From Roseitalea sp. MMSF_3546 (GTDB lineage Bacteria > Pseudomonadota > Alphaproteobacteria > Rhizobiales > Rhizobiaceae): a stretch of DNA of 64,000 nucleotides. Of the stretch, positions 8,728 through 17,872 are shown one piece after another (position 1 is the first letter of the stretch; each line of letters starts with the position of its first letter). A program made the position numbers and the translations under genes. Location: the NCBI RefSeq assembly GCF_030732865.1, contig NZ_JASHKB010000015.1, positions 1-64,000 on the forward strand. Reading direction: 5' to 3'. The notes beneath the pieces were generated by a model. That model had not been told where the DNA came from. It was given only the letters and a program-made list of their open reading frames with translations, and searched no databases.

Positions 8728-9480
8728 ATGCCCCATCCACTGCGCACAACCGCCACCGTCAGCCTGTTTTCCGCCGCCATGGTGGCACTCGCCGCCGGAC
8801 CCGTGCTCGCCCAGAGCCAGCCGGCACGCGAGCCCGCACCGCAGATCAGCGTGTCGGCGACCGGCACGGCGGAGCTTGCGCCCGACATGGCGGTGATCAC
8901 GCTGACCGTCCAGCGCGAAGCGGAGACGGCCCGCGCCGCGCTCGACGAGAACACCGCCGCCATGACCGAGGTGCTCGAGGCGATGAAGGCCGAGGGCATC
9001 GCGGAACGCGACCTTCAGACCGCCAATTTCAACATCCAGCCGGTCTATTCCAACCCGAACGCCGGCAATGGCCGGCGCGAGGAGCCGCGCATCGTCGGCT
9101 ATCGGGTGTTCAACTCGCTGACGGTGCGCATCCGCGATCTGAGCCGGCTGGGCTCCATTCTCGACCGGTCGGTCACGCTGGGCGTCAACCAGGGCGGCGG
9201 CATCACGTTCACCAATGACGATCCGTCCGAGGCGATCGAGCAGGCCCGCGTCCAGGCCATGAGGAACGCCATCGCCAAGGCCGAAACGCTGACCGAGGCG
9301 GCCGGCATCGGGCTCGGCGAGATCCTGTCGATCTCCGAGCACAGCGGCCAGCCGTCGCCACGCCCGATGGCGCGCGCCGCGATCATGCAAATGGCGGCCG
9401 ATTCGGCCCCCGTTCCCGTCGCCGCCGGCGAGAACACCTATCGGGTCGATGTCAATGTGAGCTTCGCGCTCGACCAGTGA
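8728..9480 (+). CDS. Secreted SIMPL-domain (DUF541) protein
   Basis: A 250-residue protein with an N-terminal signal peptide ending AAGPVLAQS (cleavage near 28). The remainder is one SIMPL domain beginning QISVSATGTAELAPDMAVI, with typical VLEAMKAEGIAERDLQTANF and YRVFNSLTVRIRDLSRLG segments and a C-terminal TYRVDVNVSFALDQ. Family members are periplasmic or outer-membrane proteins of unclear role, linked in some bacteria to oxidative stress. ATG 8728 is chosen because it gives a clean signal peptide and has GAGAGGAA upstream; the frame is open further upstream without a convincing start. It converges with the YHS gene. Confidence 0.85.
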   Translation: MPHPLRTTATVSLFSAAMVALAAGPVLAQSQPAREPAPQISVSATGTAELAPDMAVITLTVQREAETARAALDENTAAMTEVLEAMKAEGIAERDLQTANFNIQPVYSNPNAGNGRREEPRIVGYRVFNSLTVRIRDLSRLGSILDRSVTLGVNQGGGITFTNDDPSEAIEQARVQAMRNAIAKAETLTEAAGIGLGEILSISEHSGQPSPRPMARAAIMQMAADSAPVPVAAGENTYRVDVNVSFALDQ

Positions 9481-9490
9481 GCGTGCCGCG

Positions 9491-9994
9491 TCAACCGGCC
9501 GAAAGCGCCGGCCAGTTGGCGTCGCCCTTGGCGACATTGCCGGGAATGTCGCGCTCCCACCGGCTGCGGATGCGGCGCGAGACATTCAGGTAGAGCTTGT
9601 CGTCATGGACGGTGAAGGCGCGCGGGTCGATGTCGGCGGTGTAGCCATTGGCCACCGCATAGGCGCAAAAGCCGCCATACTGGGGCGCATAGCGTGCCGG
9701 ATCGGCGACGAACGCATCGCGATTGGCGGTGCTGGCGAAGTGGTAGACCGCCCCGTCATGGCTGGCCGTGATCGCCGGATCGCCCTTGACCGGCGCGCCT
9801 TGCGTGAAATAGGCGACCGGATCGTGGCCCTTGATCGCCACGCCGCCCTGCAGGTTGAGGCGGCCGGCGCGGGCCCGGCCCGACGCGCCAATGAGCGCGG
9901 CGCCGAGCGCGCCCGCGCCGATCATCAGAACCGAACGGCGGTCGAGTCTCGCAGTCGCCGTCTTCACCTTGCCGCGAACGAAGTGGCTGGGCAT
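9491..9994 (-). CDS. Exported YHS-domain protein (Tat-type signal)
   Basis: A 167-residue protein. The N-terminus has TARLDRRSVLMIGAGALGAA, a twin-arginine signal (D-R-R-S-V-L-M) followed by a hydrophobic core. The rest is a YHS domain: IKGHDPVAYFTQGAPVKGD, YHFASTANRDAFVADPARY, PQYGGFCAYAVANG. The domain is found in metal-handling proteins and fused to transporters or oxygenases; here it stands alone. The C-terminal INP-like segment around YLNVSRRIRSRWERDI is usual for this small family. The upstream region on the minus strand holds a strong inverted repeat (10069-10103). Confidence 0.82.
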   Translation of the reverse strand: MPSHFVRGKVKTATARLDRRSVLMIGAGALGAALIGASGRARAGRLNLQGGVAIKGHDPVAYFTQGAPVKGDPAITASHDGAVYHFASTANRDAFVADPARYAPQYGGFCAYAVANGYTADIDPRAFTVHDDKLYLNVSRRIRSRWERDIPGNVAKGDANWPALSAG

Positions 9995-10068
9995 GTCGCG
10001 CTCCCTTCAGCGTTGAACCGTTGCGGGCAATCTGGCCGCTTGCGGGCGCGCGTTCAAATCGCATCGGT

Positions 10069-10103
10069 TGACGGCCAAACACATTCAGGTGAATCGGCCG
10101 TCA
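10069..10103 (-). repeat. Nested inverted repeat / hairpin at the end of the GNAT gene
   Basis: Outer arms TGACGGCC (10069-10076) and GGCCGTCA (10096-10103) are perfect 8-bp complements. They enclose an inner ATTCA-GG-TGAAT palindrome (10083-10094). The right arm includes the stop codon of the GNAT gene. As RNA it could form a terminator between the GNAT pair and the YHS gene on the minus strand. No U-run follows, so a regulatory site for the YHS gene is equally possible. Confidence 0.4.
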
Positions 10104-10727
10104 GCGCGCCGTTTCCGGCGGCAGGGTGCGCATCCAGTATTCCATCGGCTTTTCGGTCTCGGCGGGCTCGCCGATATCCTTCCAGGCAAAGCGCGTCAGC
10201 ATCCCTTCGACCCGCTCATAGCCGCGCCGGCGCCAGAAATCGTCGAGCGGCACGTAGCCGTCGGGCCGCATGGGATGGTCCGGCGGCCTGACGACGGCCG
10301 AAAATATGACCTTCACAAAGCCCTGCCGGCGGGCCTCGGCCTCGCGCAACTCGAAAAAGCGCACGCCGACGCCACGGCCGCGATAGTCCGGCAGCAGCAC
10401 CGATTCGCCGAAATAGAAGAAATCGTCCGGATCGAGCCCGCGCGCGGCGAACGGTTCGGCGAACTCGGCCTTGTGGCCGGCAAGCGGCGCAGCGGTCGCG
10501 GCCCCCACCAGCGTGTCGCCGTCGAAGGCGCCGGCGACATAGGCGCCTTCGGCCTGAAGATAGGTTTGCAGATAGTCGCGCTCATAGTCCCCATCGCCGT
10601 CGAAAAGATAGGGAAAGGCGCGAAAGACGGTGATGCGCAACCGCGCCAGATCGTCGAAGCGGTCGGCGATGTCGCGACCCGAAAGCGGGCGAACGACAAT
10701 GGCGGGCGCCGTCATGGCACCGCTCAT
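10101..10727 (-). CDS. GNAT family N-acetyltransferase
   Basis: A 208-residue GNAT protein. LLPDYRGRGVGVRFFELREA (near residue 120) is motif A, the acetyl-CoA pyrophosphate loop, with Q/R-x-x-G-x-G/A in the form RGRGVG. FFYFGESVLL precedes it as strand 4. The C-terminal YERVEGMLTRFAWKDIGE fits family members annotated as histone acetyltransferase-like. The ATG at 10727 overlaps the stop of the upstream NTF2-like gene in ATGA, so the two are coupled. The substrate is unknown. Confidence 0.83.
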   Translation of the reverse strand: MSGAMTAPAIVVRPLSGRDIADRFDDLARLRITVFRAFPYLFDGDGDYERDYLQTYLQAEGAYVAGAFDGDTLVGAATAAPLAGHKAEFAEPFAARGLDPDDFFYFGESVLLPDYRGRGVGVRFFELREAEARRQGFVKVIFSAVVRPPDHPMRPDGYVPLDDFWRRRGYERVEGMLTRFAWKDIGEPAETEKPMEYWMRTLPPETAR

Positions 10728-11131
10728 GAGATCTGGGCGATCCACTGGCCGAGATTGTAGTACGTCGTAACGCGGCTGATCCGGCCGTCATCGATGTCGA
10801 AGAAGATGCCGGCGGGGATGGAATAATGCTGGCCGTCGGCCGGCGGGAGGCCCTCGGCGGTGGCCATGTAGCGGCCATCGACGGTGAACTCGGCGGCGGC
10901 GCGGTTGCCGCCTTGCGAGACCATGATCTCGATGTCGCGCAGCGTCTCGTCGTAATGACGCGCCATCTCGGCATTGAAGCGGCGAAAGGCATCGCGGCCG
11001 ATCTCGCGGCCGCCCTGGTTGATGTCGTGGGCGACGTCCTCGTGCAGCAGCGCCTCCATGGCGTCGTAATCGCTGGCGTTGAAGGCCTGAAAATACCGCT
11101 CGATCAGCGCGCGGGTCTCGTCTGCGGACAT
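10724..11131 (-). CDS. NTF2-like / SnoaL-type polyketide cyclase family protein (ketosteroid isomerase-related)
   Basis: A 135-residue single-domain protein of the NTF2/SnoaL fold: LIERYFQAFNASDYDAMEAL at the N-terminus, then VAHDINQGGREIGRDAFRRF, and a C-terminal IFFDIDDGRISRVTTYYNLG. It is usually annotated as ketosteroid isomerase-related. Such proteins may be enzymes or binding proteins and the ligand cannot be read from sequence. It lies first in a two-gene unit with the GNAT gene, overlapping it by four bases (ATGA). Confidence 0.83.
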   Translation of the reverse strand: MSADETRALIERYFQAFNASDYDAMEALLHEDVAHDINQGGREIGRDAFRRFNAEMARHYDETLRDIEIMVSQGGNRAAAEFTVDGRYMATAEGLPPADGQHYSIPAGIFFDIDDGRISRVTTYYNLGQWIAQIS

Positions 11132-11210
11132 GGCTGGGCTCCGTTCAACTGTCTGGGCGCGCAGTTAGGTCCCGCACGCGGCCAGCGCAACCGCGCGAGG
11201 CGGCGGGTCG

Positions 11211-11675
11211 TCAAAGTTCGCCCTCCACCAGATGGTCGAGATATTCGCCGTCATGGGCCATGTCCTGCTCGCGCGCGGTGACGCGGCCGAACATCGAGAT
11301 GCCGGCCTCGTGCACGCTCATCGGATCGCCGGAGATCAGCGGGTGCCAGTCGTAAAGCGGCCTGCCCTCGGCCAGCAGCCGGTAGGCGCAGGTACCGGGC
11401 AGCCAGGCCAAGGCGCCGACATTGTCGGGGGTCAGGCGCACGCAATCGGGCACCTGGGCCTGGCGGTTGTCATAGTCCTTGCATCGGCACGTCGCCGCGT
11501 CGAACAGCCGGCAGGCGACGGTGGTGTAGTGGATCTCCTCGGTGTCCTCGTCGACGAGCTTGGCCATGCAGCACTTGCCGCAGCCATCGCAAAGGCTCTC
11601 CCACTGGGCCGGCGTCATCTCGGCCAGCGTCTTGGTCTGCCAGAAGGGGCGGTCATCGGACGGGTCGGCGGACAT
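11211..11675 (-). CDS. YcgN-family (UPF0260) cysteine-cluster protein
   Basis: A 154-residue cytoplasmic protein of the YcgN/UPF0260 family. The clusters CDGCGKCC (near residue 29), [14 protein letters not shown] and CVRLTP form the conserved Cys set thought to bind an iron-sulfur cluster or zinc. [20 protein letters not shown] and [17 protein letters not shown] are diagnostic of the family. ATG 11675 is chosen because the family begins with a short polar N-terminus before [10 protein letters not shown]. The DCC gene ends 11 bases upstream, so they likely share a transcript. Function is not established. Confidence 0.9.
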   Translation of the reverse strand: MSADPSDDRPFWQTKTLAEMTPAQWESLCDGCGKCCMAKLVDEDTEEIHYTTVACRLFDAATCRCKDYDNRQAQVPDCVRLTPDNVGALAWLPGTCAYRLLAEGRPLYDWHPLISGDPMSVHEAGISMFGRVTAREQDMAHDGEYLDHLVEGEL

Positions 11676-11686
11676 GACGCTATTCC

Positions 11687-12088
11687 TCAATCGCCGCGCC
11701 GGGCGCGGTGCCAGCGCTGCCAGCGCAGGAAGACGCGATAGCCCAGTTCGGCCAGCTGCCGAAACCCCGGCACGCCGAAAACGAAGGCGAACCGGCGCCA
11801 GACCGGCAATTGACGCCAGATGCGGGCAAAGGCATCCACGCCCACATGCCAGCGATCGCAACCGCGCTCGCGTACGTGAAAACGGCCGAGCAGCTCCTGC
11901 CGCGACTTTGCCGGCGGCAGTTCGGCATCCGCAAGCCCGGTGATGTCGATCCAGTCGATCGTGCCGGCCCGGTCGTGCCGGTCAAAATAGCCGACCTCCA
12001 TGCGGCAGACCGGACAGCCGCCGTCATAGAAGACCTCGATCGGTGCGCGCGCCGCCTCGGCGGGCCGCATGTCGTCGATTGCGCTCAT
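11687..12088 (-). CDS. DCC-family thiol-disulfide oxidoreductase-like protein (DUF393)
   Basis: A 133-residue protein with the name-giving motif [17 protein letters not shown], a thioredoxin-like C-P-V-C preceded by the conserved D-G-x-C, followed by [19 protein letters not shown]. The C-terminal half is rich in aromatic and basic residues ([20 protein letters not shown]), as in other members. Substrate is unknown. It lies between dciA and the ycgN-like gene, all on the minus strand. Confidence 0.87.
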   Translation of the reverse strand: MSAIDDMRPAEAARAPIEVFYDGGCPVCRMEVGYFDRHDRAGTIDWIDITGLADAELPPAKSRQELLGRFHVRERGCDRWHVGVDAFARIWRQLPVWRRFAFVFGVPGFRQLAELGYRVFLRWQRWHRARRGD

Positions 12089-12118
12089 GACAACGAGATA
12101 GGGCGCAACGCGGTTCCG

Positions 12119-12604
12119 TCAGGCGCGCGAATTGCCGCGCTCGGCGAGAACGTTGCGGCCGAAGCGGCGCACCGATTCGCGCAGGGCCTCATCGTCGAAG
12201 CCCTCGGCGAGCGCGTCGATGCGCGCGCGCTCGGCCTTGGTCAGCGGGCGCCGGTTCGGCCGGGCAGGTTCGGCGGGCGGGGCGACCTGCTTCTGGACGA
12301 TCTTCACCCGGTCGATCGCCGCGAAACCCATGAAGGCGTTGACGCGGCCGATGATCTCGCCGGTCTGGTGCTGGACATGCAGCCCCGCCGCGCCGCTGGC
12401 CGCGACGACCAGCCGCCCGGGCCGGAAGTCGTCGTCGCCGGGGGCGCGGCGCGGCCATTCGATCTTCAAGGGACAGCTCATCTGCGAGAGCCGGCCGCCG
12501 GCGATCTCGGGCCAGGCCTCGATCAGCGCGACCGAAAGCCCGGCGCGTTTTGCCAGCACCGGGTCGAGCACGGCGTTGACGAGGGCGGAGGCGGGCTTGA
12601 CCAT
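12119..12604 (-). CDS. dciA: DciA-type (DUF721) replicative helicase loader
   Basis: A 161-residue protein. The N-terminal DUF721 domain includes VLDPVLAKRAGLSVALIEAW and a later RPGRLVVAASGAAGLHVQHQ segment, which places it with DciA, the ancestral loader of DnaB helicase in bacteria lacking DnaC. The C-terminal part (about 110-161) is polar and basic (RPNRRPLTKAERARID). It is divergent from mutY with 69 bp between, a pairing of replication and repair genes known from other alphaproteobacteria. Assignment rests on the domain; loading activity is inferred. Confidence 0.85.
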   Translation of the reverse strand: MVKPASALVNAVLDPVLAKRAGLSVALIEAWPEIAGGRLSQMSCPLKIEWPRRAPGDDDFRPGRLVVAASGAAGLHVQHQTGEIIGRVNAFMGFAAIDRVKIVQKQVAPPAEPARPNRRPLTKAERARIDALAEGFDDEALRESVRRFGRNVLAERGNSRA

Positions 12605-12673
12605 CCCGGCATGCTAGCAAAGACGCGTCCCGCATGCATTGATCTTTTTCGCCGGCCCACGCACACAGATGCC

Positions 12674-13750
12674 ATGAACCGCATCGATTCCGCGCCGCGA
12701 CCGGCTTCGGACCTGCTCGCCTGGTATGACCGTCACGCCCGCGACCTGCCCTGGCGCGTGGGGCCGGCGGACCGCGCGCGCGGGGTCCGGCCCGATCCCT
12801 ATCGGGTCTGGCTGTCGGAGATCATGCTGCAGCAGACGACCGTCGCGGCCGTGCGCGCCTATTTCGCGAAGTTCACCGCGCGCTGGCTGACCGTTGCAGC
12901 GCTGGCCGACGCCTCCGAAGACGATATCCTGAAGGCCTGGGCGGGGCTGGGCTATTACTCGCGGGCGCGCAATCTGAAGAGATGCGCCGATGCGGTGGTC
13001 TGCCGCCATGGCGGCGCGTTCCCGGCGGATCTCGACGCGCTGCGCGCCCTGCCCGGCATCGGCGACTACACGGCCGCGGCCATCGCGGCGATCGCGTTCG
13101 ACATCCCCGCGCCGGTCGTCGACGGCAATGTCGAGCGGGTGACCAGCCGGCTGGCGGCGATCGAGACGCCGCTGCCAGGGGCCAAGCCGGCGATCCGGGC
13201 CGAGGTCGCGGCCATGCTCGATCCAACCCGGCCCGGCGACTTCGCCCAGGCGATGATGGATCTGGGCGCGACGATCTGCACGCCGCGAAGACCGGCCTGC
13301 ATGCATTGCCCGCTACGCACCGATTGCCGGGCGCTGCGAACGGGCGACCCGGAGCGCCTGCCGGTCAAGGCGCCGAAGAAGGACAAGCCGCGGCGTCGCG
13401 GCGCGGCCTATGTGATCGTCGATCCGGCCGGCGCGGTGCTGCTCGAAAAGCGCGGGGAGACCGGCCTGCTGGCCGGCATGAGCCAGGTGCCGACCACAAG
13501 CTGGACGGCACGCACGGACGGGGCGACCGGCACCGCCGCCGCTCCGCTCGCCGGGCTCGACTGGACCGAATGCGGGCAGGTCGGCCATGTGTTCACGCAT
13601 TTCGCGCTCGAACTGGCGGTCTGGCGCGCCAGCTATCGGGGCGCGGCGCCCGCGGGGCTGTGGTGGTCGCCGCCCGGCGCACTGGCCGGCGAAGCGCTGC
13701 CCACTGTCATGAAGAAAGCAATCGCCCGTGCTCTACCGGGCGCGTTTTAA
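12674..13750 (+). CDS. mutY: A/G-specific adenine DNA glycosylase
   Basis: A 358-residue base-excision repair enzyme removing adenine opposite 8-oxoguanine. SEIMLQQTTVAAVRAYF holds the catalytic glutamate, ALPGIGDYTAAAIAAIAFD is the helix-hairpin-helix, VVDGNVERV contains the catalytic aspartate, and the C-x6-C-x2-C-x5-C [4Fe-4S] ligands appear as CTPRRPACMHCPLRTDC. The C-terminal third is a NUDIX-like domain that reads 8-oxoG. ATG 12674 gives the normal family N-terminus; the frame stays open almost 1 kb upstream, but that stretch lies antisense to dciA and the DCC gene. Confidence 0.96.
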   Translation: MNRIDSAPRPASDLLAWYDRHARDLPWRVGPADRARGVRPDPYRVWLSEIMLQQTTVAAVRAYFAKFTARWLTVAALADASEDDILKAWAGLGYYSRARNLKRCADAVVCRHGGAFPADLDALRALPGIGDYTAAAIAAIAFDIPAPVVDGNVERVTSRLAAIETPLPGAKPAIRAEVAAMLDPTRPGDFAQAMMDLGATICTPRRPACMHCPLRTDCRALRTGDPERLPVKAPKKDKPRRRGAAYVIVDPAGAVLLEKRGETGLLAGMSQVPTTSWTARTDGATGTAAAPLAGLDWTECGQVGHVFTHFALELAVWRASYRGAAPAGLWWSPPGALAGEALPTVMKKAIARALPGAF

Positions 13751-13761
13751 AGGACGGAACC

Positions 13762-14382
13762 ATGGAAAAGCCCATCCGCCATATCGTGTTCGACGTCGGC
13801 AAGGTGCTCATCCACTACGACCCGTCGCTCGGCTTTCGCGACGTCATATCCGATGAGGACGAGCGTGCCTGGTTCCTGGCCAATGTGTGCACGGGCGCGT
13901 GGAACGTCGAACAGGACCGCGGGCGGCCGTGGGCGGAGGCCGAAGCTGTGCTGATCGCCGCGCATCCCGAATGGGAGCGCGAAATCCGTGCCTTTCGCCA
14001 GAACTGGCGGCTGATGGTGCCGCATGCACTCGACGACACGGTCGCCATCCTCACAGCGCTGATCGAGGAGGGCCGCGACATCACCTTCCTGACCAATTTC
14101 GCCGCCGATACCTTCCTTGAGGCGCAGCAGATGTATCCCTTCCTCACGGCCGGCCGGGGCGTGACGGTCTCGGGCCGGGTCAAGCTGATCAAGCCCGAGC
14201 GCGAGATCTTCGCGCTGCACACGGCGACCTTCGATCTCGACCCGGAGGCGACGCTGTTCATCGACGACAGTGCCGTCAATGTCGAAGGTGCGCGCGCGTT
14301 CGGCTGGCAGGCGGTGCTCTTCGAGGGCGCCGACAAGCTGCGCGCCGACCTGGCGCGCCATGGCGTGCTGCCGGCCGACTGA
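13762..14382 (+). CDS. HAD-superfamily (subfamily IA) hydrolase
   Basis: A 206-residue cytoplasmic phosphatase-like protein. HIVFDVGKVLIHYD is HAD motif I with nucleophile Asp in D-V-G-K, FLTNF is motif II, KLIKPEREIF carries the motif III lysine, and TLFIDDSAVNVEGAR is motif IV. This is the YihX / haloacid dehalogenase-like layout with a small helical cap. It begins 11 bases after mutY with AAAGGA upstream of ATG 13762 and probably shares its transcript. Physiological substrate unknown. It converges with ccrM with only four bases between stops. Confidence 0.88.
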   Translation: MEKPIRHIVFDVGKVLIHYDPSLGFRDVISDEDERAWFLANVCTGAWNVEQDRGRPWAEAEAVLIAAHPEWEREIRAFRQNWRLMVPHALDDTVAILTALIEEGRDITFLTNFAADTFLEAQQMYPFLTAGRGVTVSGRVKLIKPEREIFALHTATFDLDPEATLFIDDSAVNVEGARAFGWQAVLFEGADKLRADLARHGVLPAD

Positions 14383-14386
14383 CCGG

Positions 14387-15565
<1,179 letters not shown>

Positions 15566-15639
15566 TTACCGGTCAGGGTAAAGAACCGGTTCAGCGGCAT
15601 GGTGAACGAAGGGTTACGGCCGCCCAGCGGCCGGCCGGA

Positions 15640-16215
15640 CTACGGCGTGTCGTAGGGACCCTCGTCGAAGCCGACCAGCACCTGCAGGTTGCGGGTGCTG
15701 GGCTCGGGGATGGCGATCTGGTCGTCCTTGTAGATGAACTGGGTCGCACCGGCGCCCTGATTGACCGCCACGTCGAGCCGGCCGAGCTGCGAATAGGGCA
15801 GGTTGTCGCCGGCCTTGATGGCCACGCGCACCGGCAGGTTGACCGATCCGGGCTGGCCGGCCGGACCGTTGACCACACGGCCGGCGGCGGCGATCGTCAT
15901 CAGGAGCTGGCCGTTGCGATAGCGGCAGGTGCGCGTGACGTCCGAGATCGAGGCCTGATAGACCACGTTGTCGGGGTCGCCCTCATTGCCGTCGGTATAG
16001 GTGCGCAGGATGGCGGTGCCCTCGAGCAGCGTCGCGCGCGGGCAGTAGGCGCGCAGATCGGCCTCGGTGAAGACCTCTTCATTGCCCACATCGAGCACCT
16101 CGCGCGGCCCGCCCATCATCTGGCAGCCCGCCAGCGCAAGCAGGCCCGCCAGCGCAAGCCCCCCCTTGAGCCAGGAGCGGTGTCCGGATCGTACGTCACG
16201 CCTGTGCTTGTTCAT
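15640..16215 (-). CDS. Conserved outer-membrane/periplasmic lipoprotein
   Basis: A 191-residue protein with a signal peptide ending in lipobox LAGC (LALAGLLALAGCQMMG; lipidated Cys near residue 29). After it come EVFTEADLRAYCPRATLLEG, a DVTRTCRYRNGQLLMTIAAA segment and a C-terminal VLVGFDEGPYDTP. Two further cysteines could form a disulfide. It looks like a conserved Rhizobiales lipoprotein with no known function. ATG 16215 is used; ATG 16227 is an alternative. It diverges from thrC with 208 bp between. Confidence 0.83.
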   Translation of the reverse strand: MNKHRRDVRSGHRSWLKGGLALAGLLALAGCQMMGGPREVLDVGNEEVFTEADLRAYCPRATLLEGTAILRTYTDGNEGDPDNVVYQASISDVTRTCRYRNGQLLMTIAAAGRVVNGPAGQPGSVNLPVRVAIKAGDNLPYSQLGRLDVAVNQGAGATQFIYKDDQIAIPEPSTRNLQVLVGFDEGPYDTP

Positions 16216-16370
16216 GCCGTCCCACATTGCTGCATTCGTCGTACGGGCCCGGCATGCGTGCCGATTGCGGCAGCATTCGGACCCGGCACGAACCGTCACC
16301 CAGGCACGCGCGGCAATGCGGCGCAAGGGGTTCCGGTCCGGGCCCATTTCCGATAAGGCTCCGGCGCGCT

Positions 16371-16389
16371 TTGTGCAAGCGGTGCACAA
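16371..16389. repeat. 19-bp inverted repeat upstream of thrC
   Basis: TTGTGCA-AGCGG-TGCACAA: two perfect 7-bp arms with a 5-bp spacer, centred about 44 bp before the thrC start in the divergent lipoprotein/thrC region. The spacing and length are those of a dimeric regulator's operator; as RNA it would be a small hairpin in the thrC leader. No named consensus is claimed. Confidence 0.45.
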
Positions 16390-16423
16390 TCGGCTTTCGA
16401 GAAGCGGGCAGGAAACGACCAGG

Positions 16424-17830
16424 GTGAAATACATCTCCACACGCGGGCATGCACCGGCGCTGGGGTTCCGCGATACGGTGCTTGCCGGCCTTGCCGCAGA
16501 CGGCGGGCTCTACCTGCCCGAGAGCTGGCCGCGTCTTTCCCCCGGCGACATCGCCGCGCTGCGCGGCAAGCCGTTCGCCGAGATCGCCACAACGGTGATG
16601 GCGCCGTTCATCGGCGAGGAGATCGACCGCGCGAGCTTCGCCTGGCTGGCCGAGCAGGCCTATGCCACCTTCCGGCACGAGGCCACCTGCCCTGTCGTGC
16701 AGACAGGGCCGAACGAATTCATCCTCGAACTGTTCCACGGGCCGACGCTCGCCTTCAAGGACGTGGCGATGCAGTTGCTGGCGCGGCTGATGGACCATAT
16801 CCTGGCCGAGCGCGACCAGCGCGCAACGATCGTCGGGGCGACGTCGGGCGACACGGGCGGGGCGGCGATCGAGGCGTTCGCCGGGCGCGAGCGCACCGAC
16901 ATCTTCATCCTGTTCCCCCAGGGGCGCGTCTCGCCGGTGCAGCAGCGCCAGATGACCGGTTCGGATGCGGCCAATGTCCACGCGCTGGCGATCGACGGCA
17001 ATTTCGACGACTGCCAGGCGCTGGTCAAGGCGATGTTCGGCCATCGCGCCTTTGCCGACCGTGTCGGGCTGTCGGCGGTCAACTCGATCAACTGGGCGCG
17101 CATCATGGCCCAGATCAGCTACTACTTCACCGCCGCGCTGACGCTGGGCGCGCCCGACCGGCCGGTCTCGTTCACCGTGCCGACGGGCAATTTCGGCGAC
17201 ATCTTCGCCGGCTATGCGGCCGCCAAGATGGGCCTTCCCGTCGAAAGGCTTGTCATCGCCACCAACGACAACGACATATTGGCCCGGACGCTGCAGACCG
17301 GCGCCTACGAGATGCGGTCGGTGGTGCAGACGACCTCGCCGTCCATGGACATACAGGTGTCGTCGAATTTCGAACGGCTGCTGTTCGAGGCATCGGACCG
17401 CGACGCCGGTTACGTCTCCAACGCCATGGAGAACCTCAAGCAGTCACGGCGCTTCGAACTGGGCGCCAGCGTGCACGCGGCCATTGCCGGGGACTTCGCG
17501 GCGGCGCGCACGACCATGGCCGAGGCGGCCGAGACGATGCGCGCGTTGCACAAGGGCGCCCAATACCTCGCCGACCCGCACACGGCGGTGGCGGTGCATG
17601 CGGCGCGGGCGCACGCCGACAAGGTCACGCCGATGGTGGTGCTCGCCACCGCGCATCCGGCGAAGTTTCCCGATGCGGTGCGCGCGGCGACGGGCATCGC
17701 ACCCGGGCTGCCCGAATGGCTGGGCGACCTGATGGCGCGGCGCGAGCGATTCGCCCGACTTCCATCGGACCTGAAAATAGTGGAAGATCACATACTGGCC
17801 CATAGCCGGGCCAGCGGAGGAAACGCGTAG
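16424..17830 (+). CDS. thrC: Threonine synthase
   Basis: A 468-residue PLP enzyme converting O-phosphohomoserine to threonine. LFHGPTLAFKDVAMQLLARL (near residue 103) contains the PLP lysine, GATSGDTGGAAIEAF (near 140) and VPTGNFGDIFAGYAAAKM bind phosphate and cofactor. Length fits the long bacterial/fungal class that starts MKYISTRG; here the start is GTG 16424 (VKYISTRGHAPALGF), with AGGAAA 14 bases upstream. Homoserine kinase thrB lies 8 kb away on the other strand. The M16 peptidase gene follows after about 40 bases. Confidence 0.96.
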   Translation: MKYISTRGHAPALGFRDTVLAGLAADGGLYLPESWPRLSPGDIAALRGKPFAEIATTVMAPFIGEEIDRASFAWLAEQAYATFRHEATCPVVQTGPNEFILELFHGPTLAFKDVAMQLLARLMDHILAERDQRATIVGATSGDTGGAAIEAFAGRERTDIFILFPQGRVSPVQQRQMTGSDAANVHALAIDGNFDDCQALVKAMFGHRAFADRVGLSAVNSINWARIMAQISYYFTAALTLGAPDRPVSFTVPTGNFGDIFAGYAAAKMGLPVERLVIATNDNDILARTLQTGAYEMRSVVQTTSPSMDIQVSSNFERLLFEASDRDAGYVSNAMENLKQSRRFELGASVHAAIAGDFAAARTTMAEAAETMRALHKGAQYLADPHTAVAVHAARAHADKVTPMVVLATAHPAKFPDAVRAATGIAPGLPEWLGDLMARRERFARLPSDLKIVEDHILAHSRASGGNA

Positions 17831-17872
17831 GCGCCCGAACGGCAAGTGCCATCGGGCTGCCGGGGAGTACGA

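Noticed and set aside
11708-12673. Long open N-terminal extension of mutY
   Set aside because: The extension is antisense to the DCC and dciA genes and the mutY family begins at the ATG at 12674.
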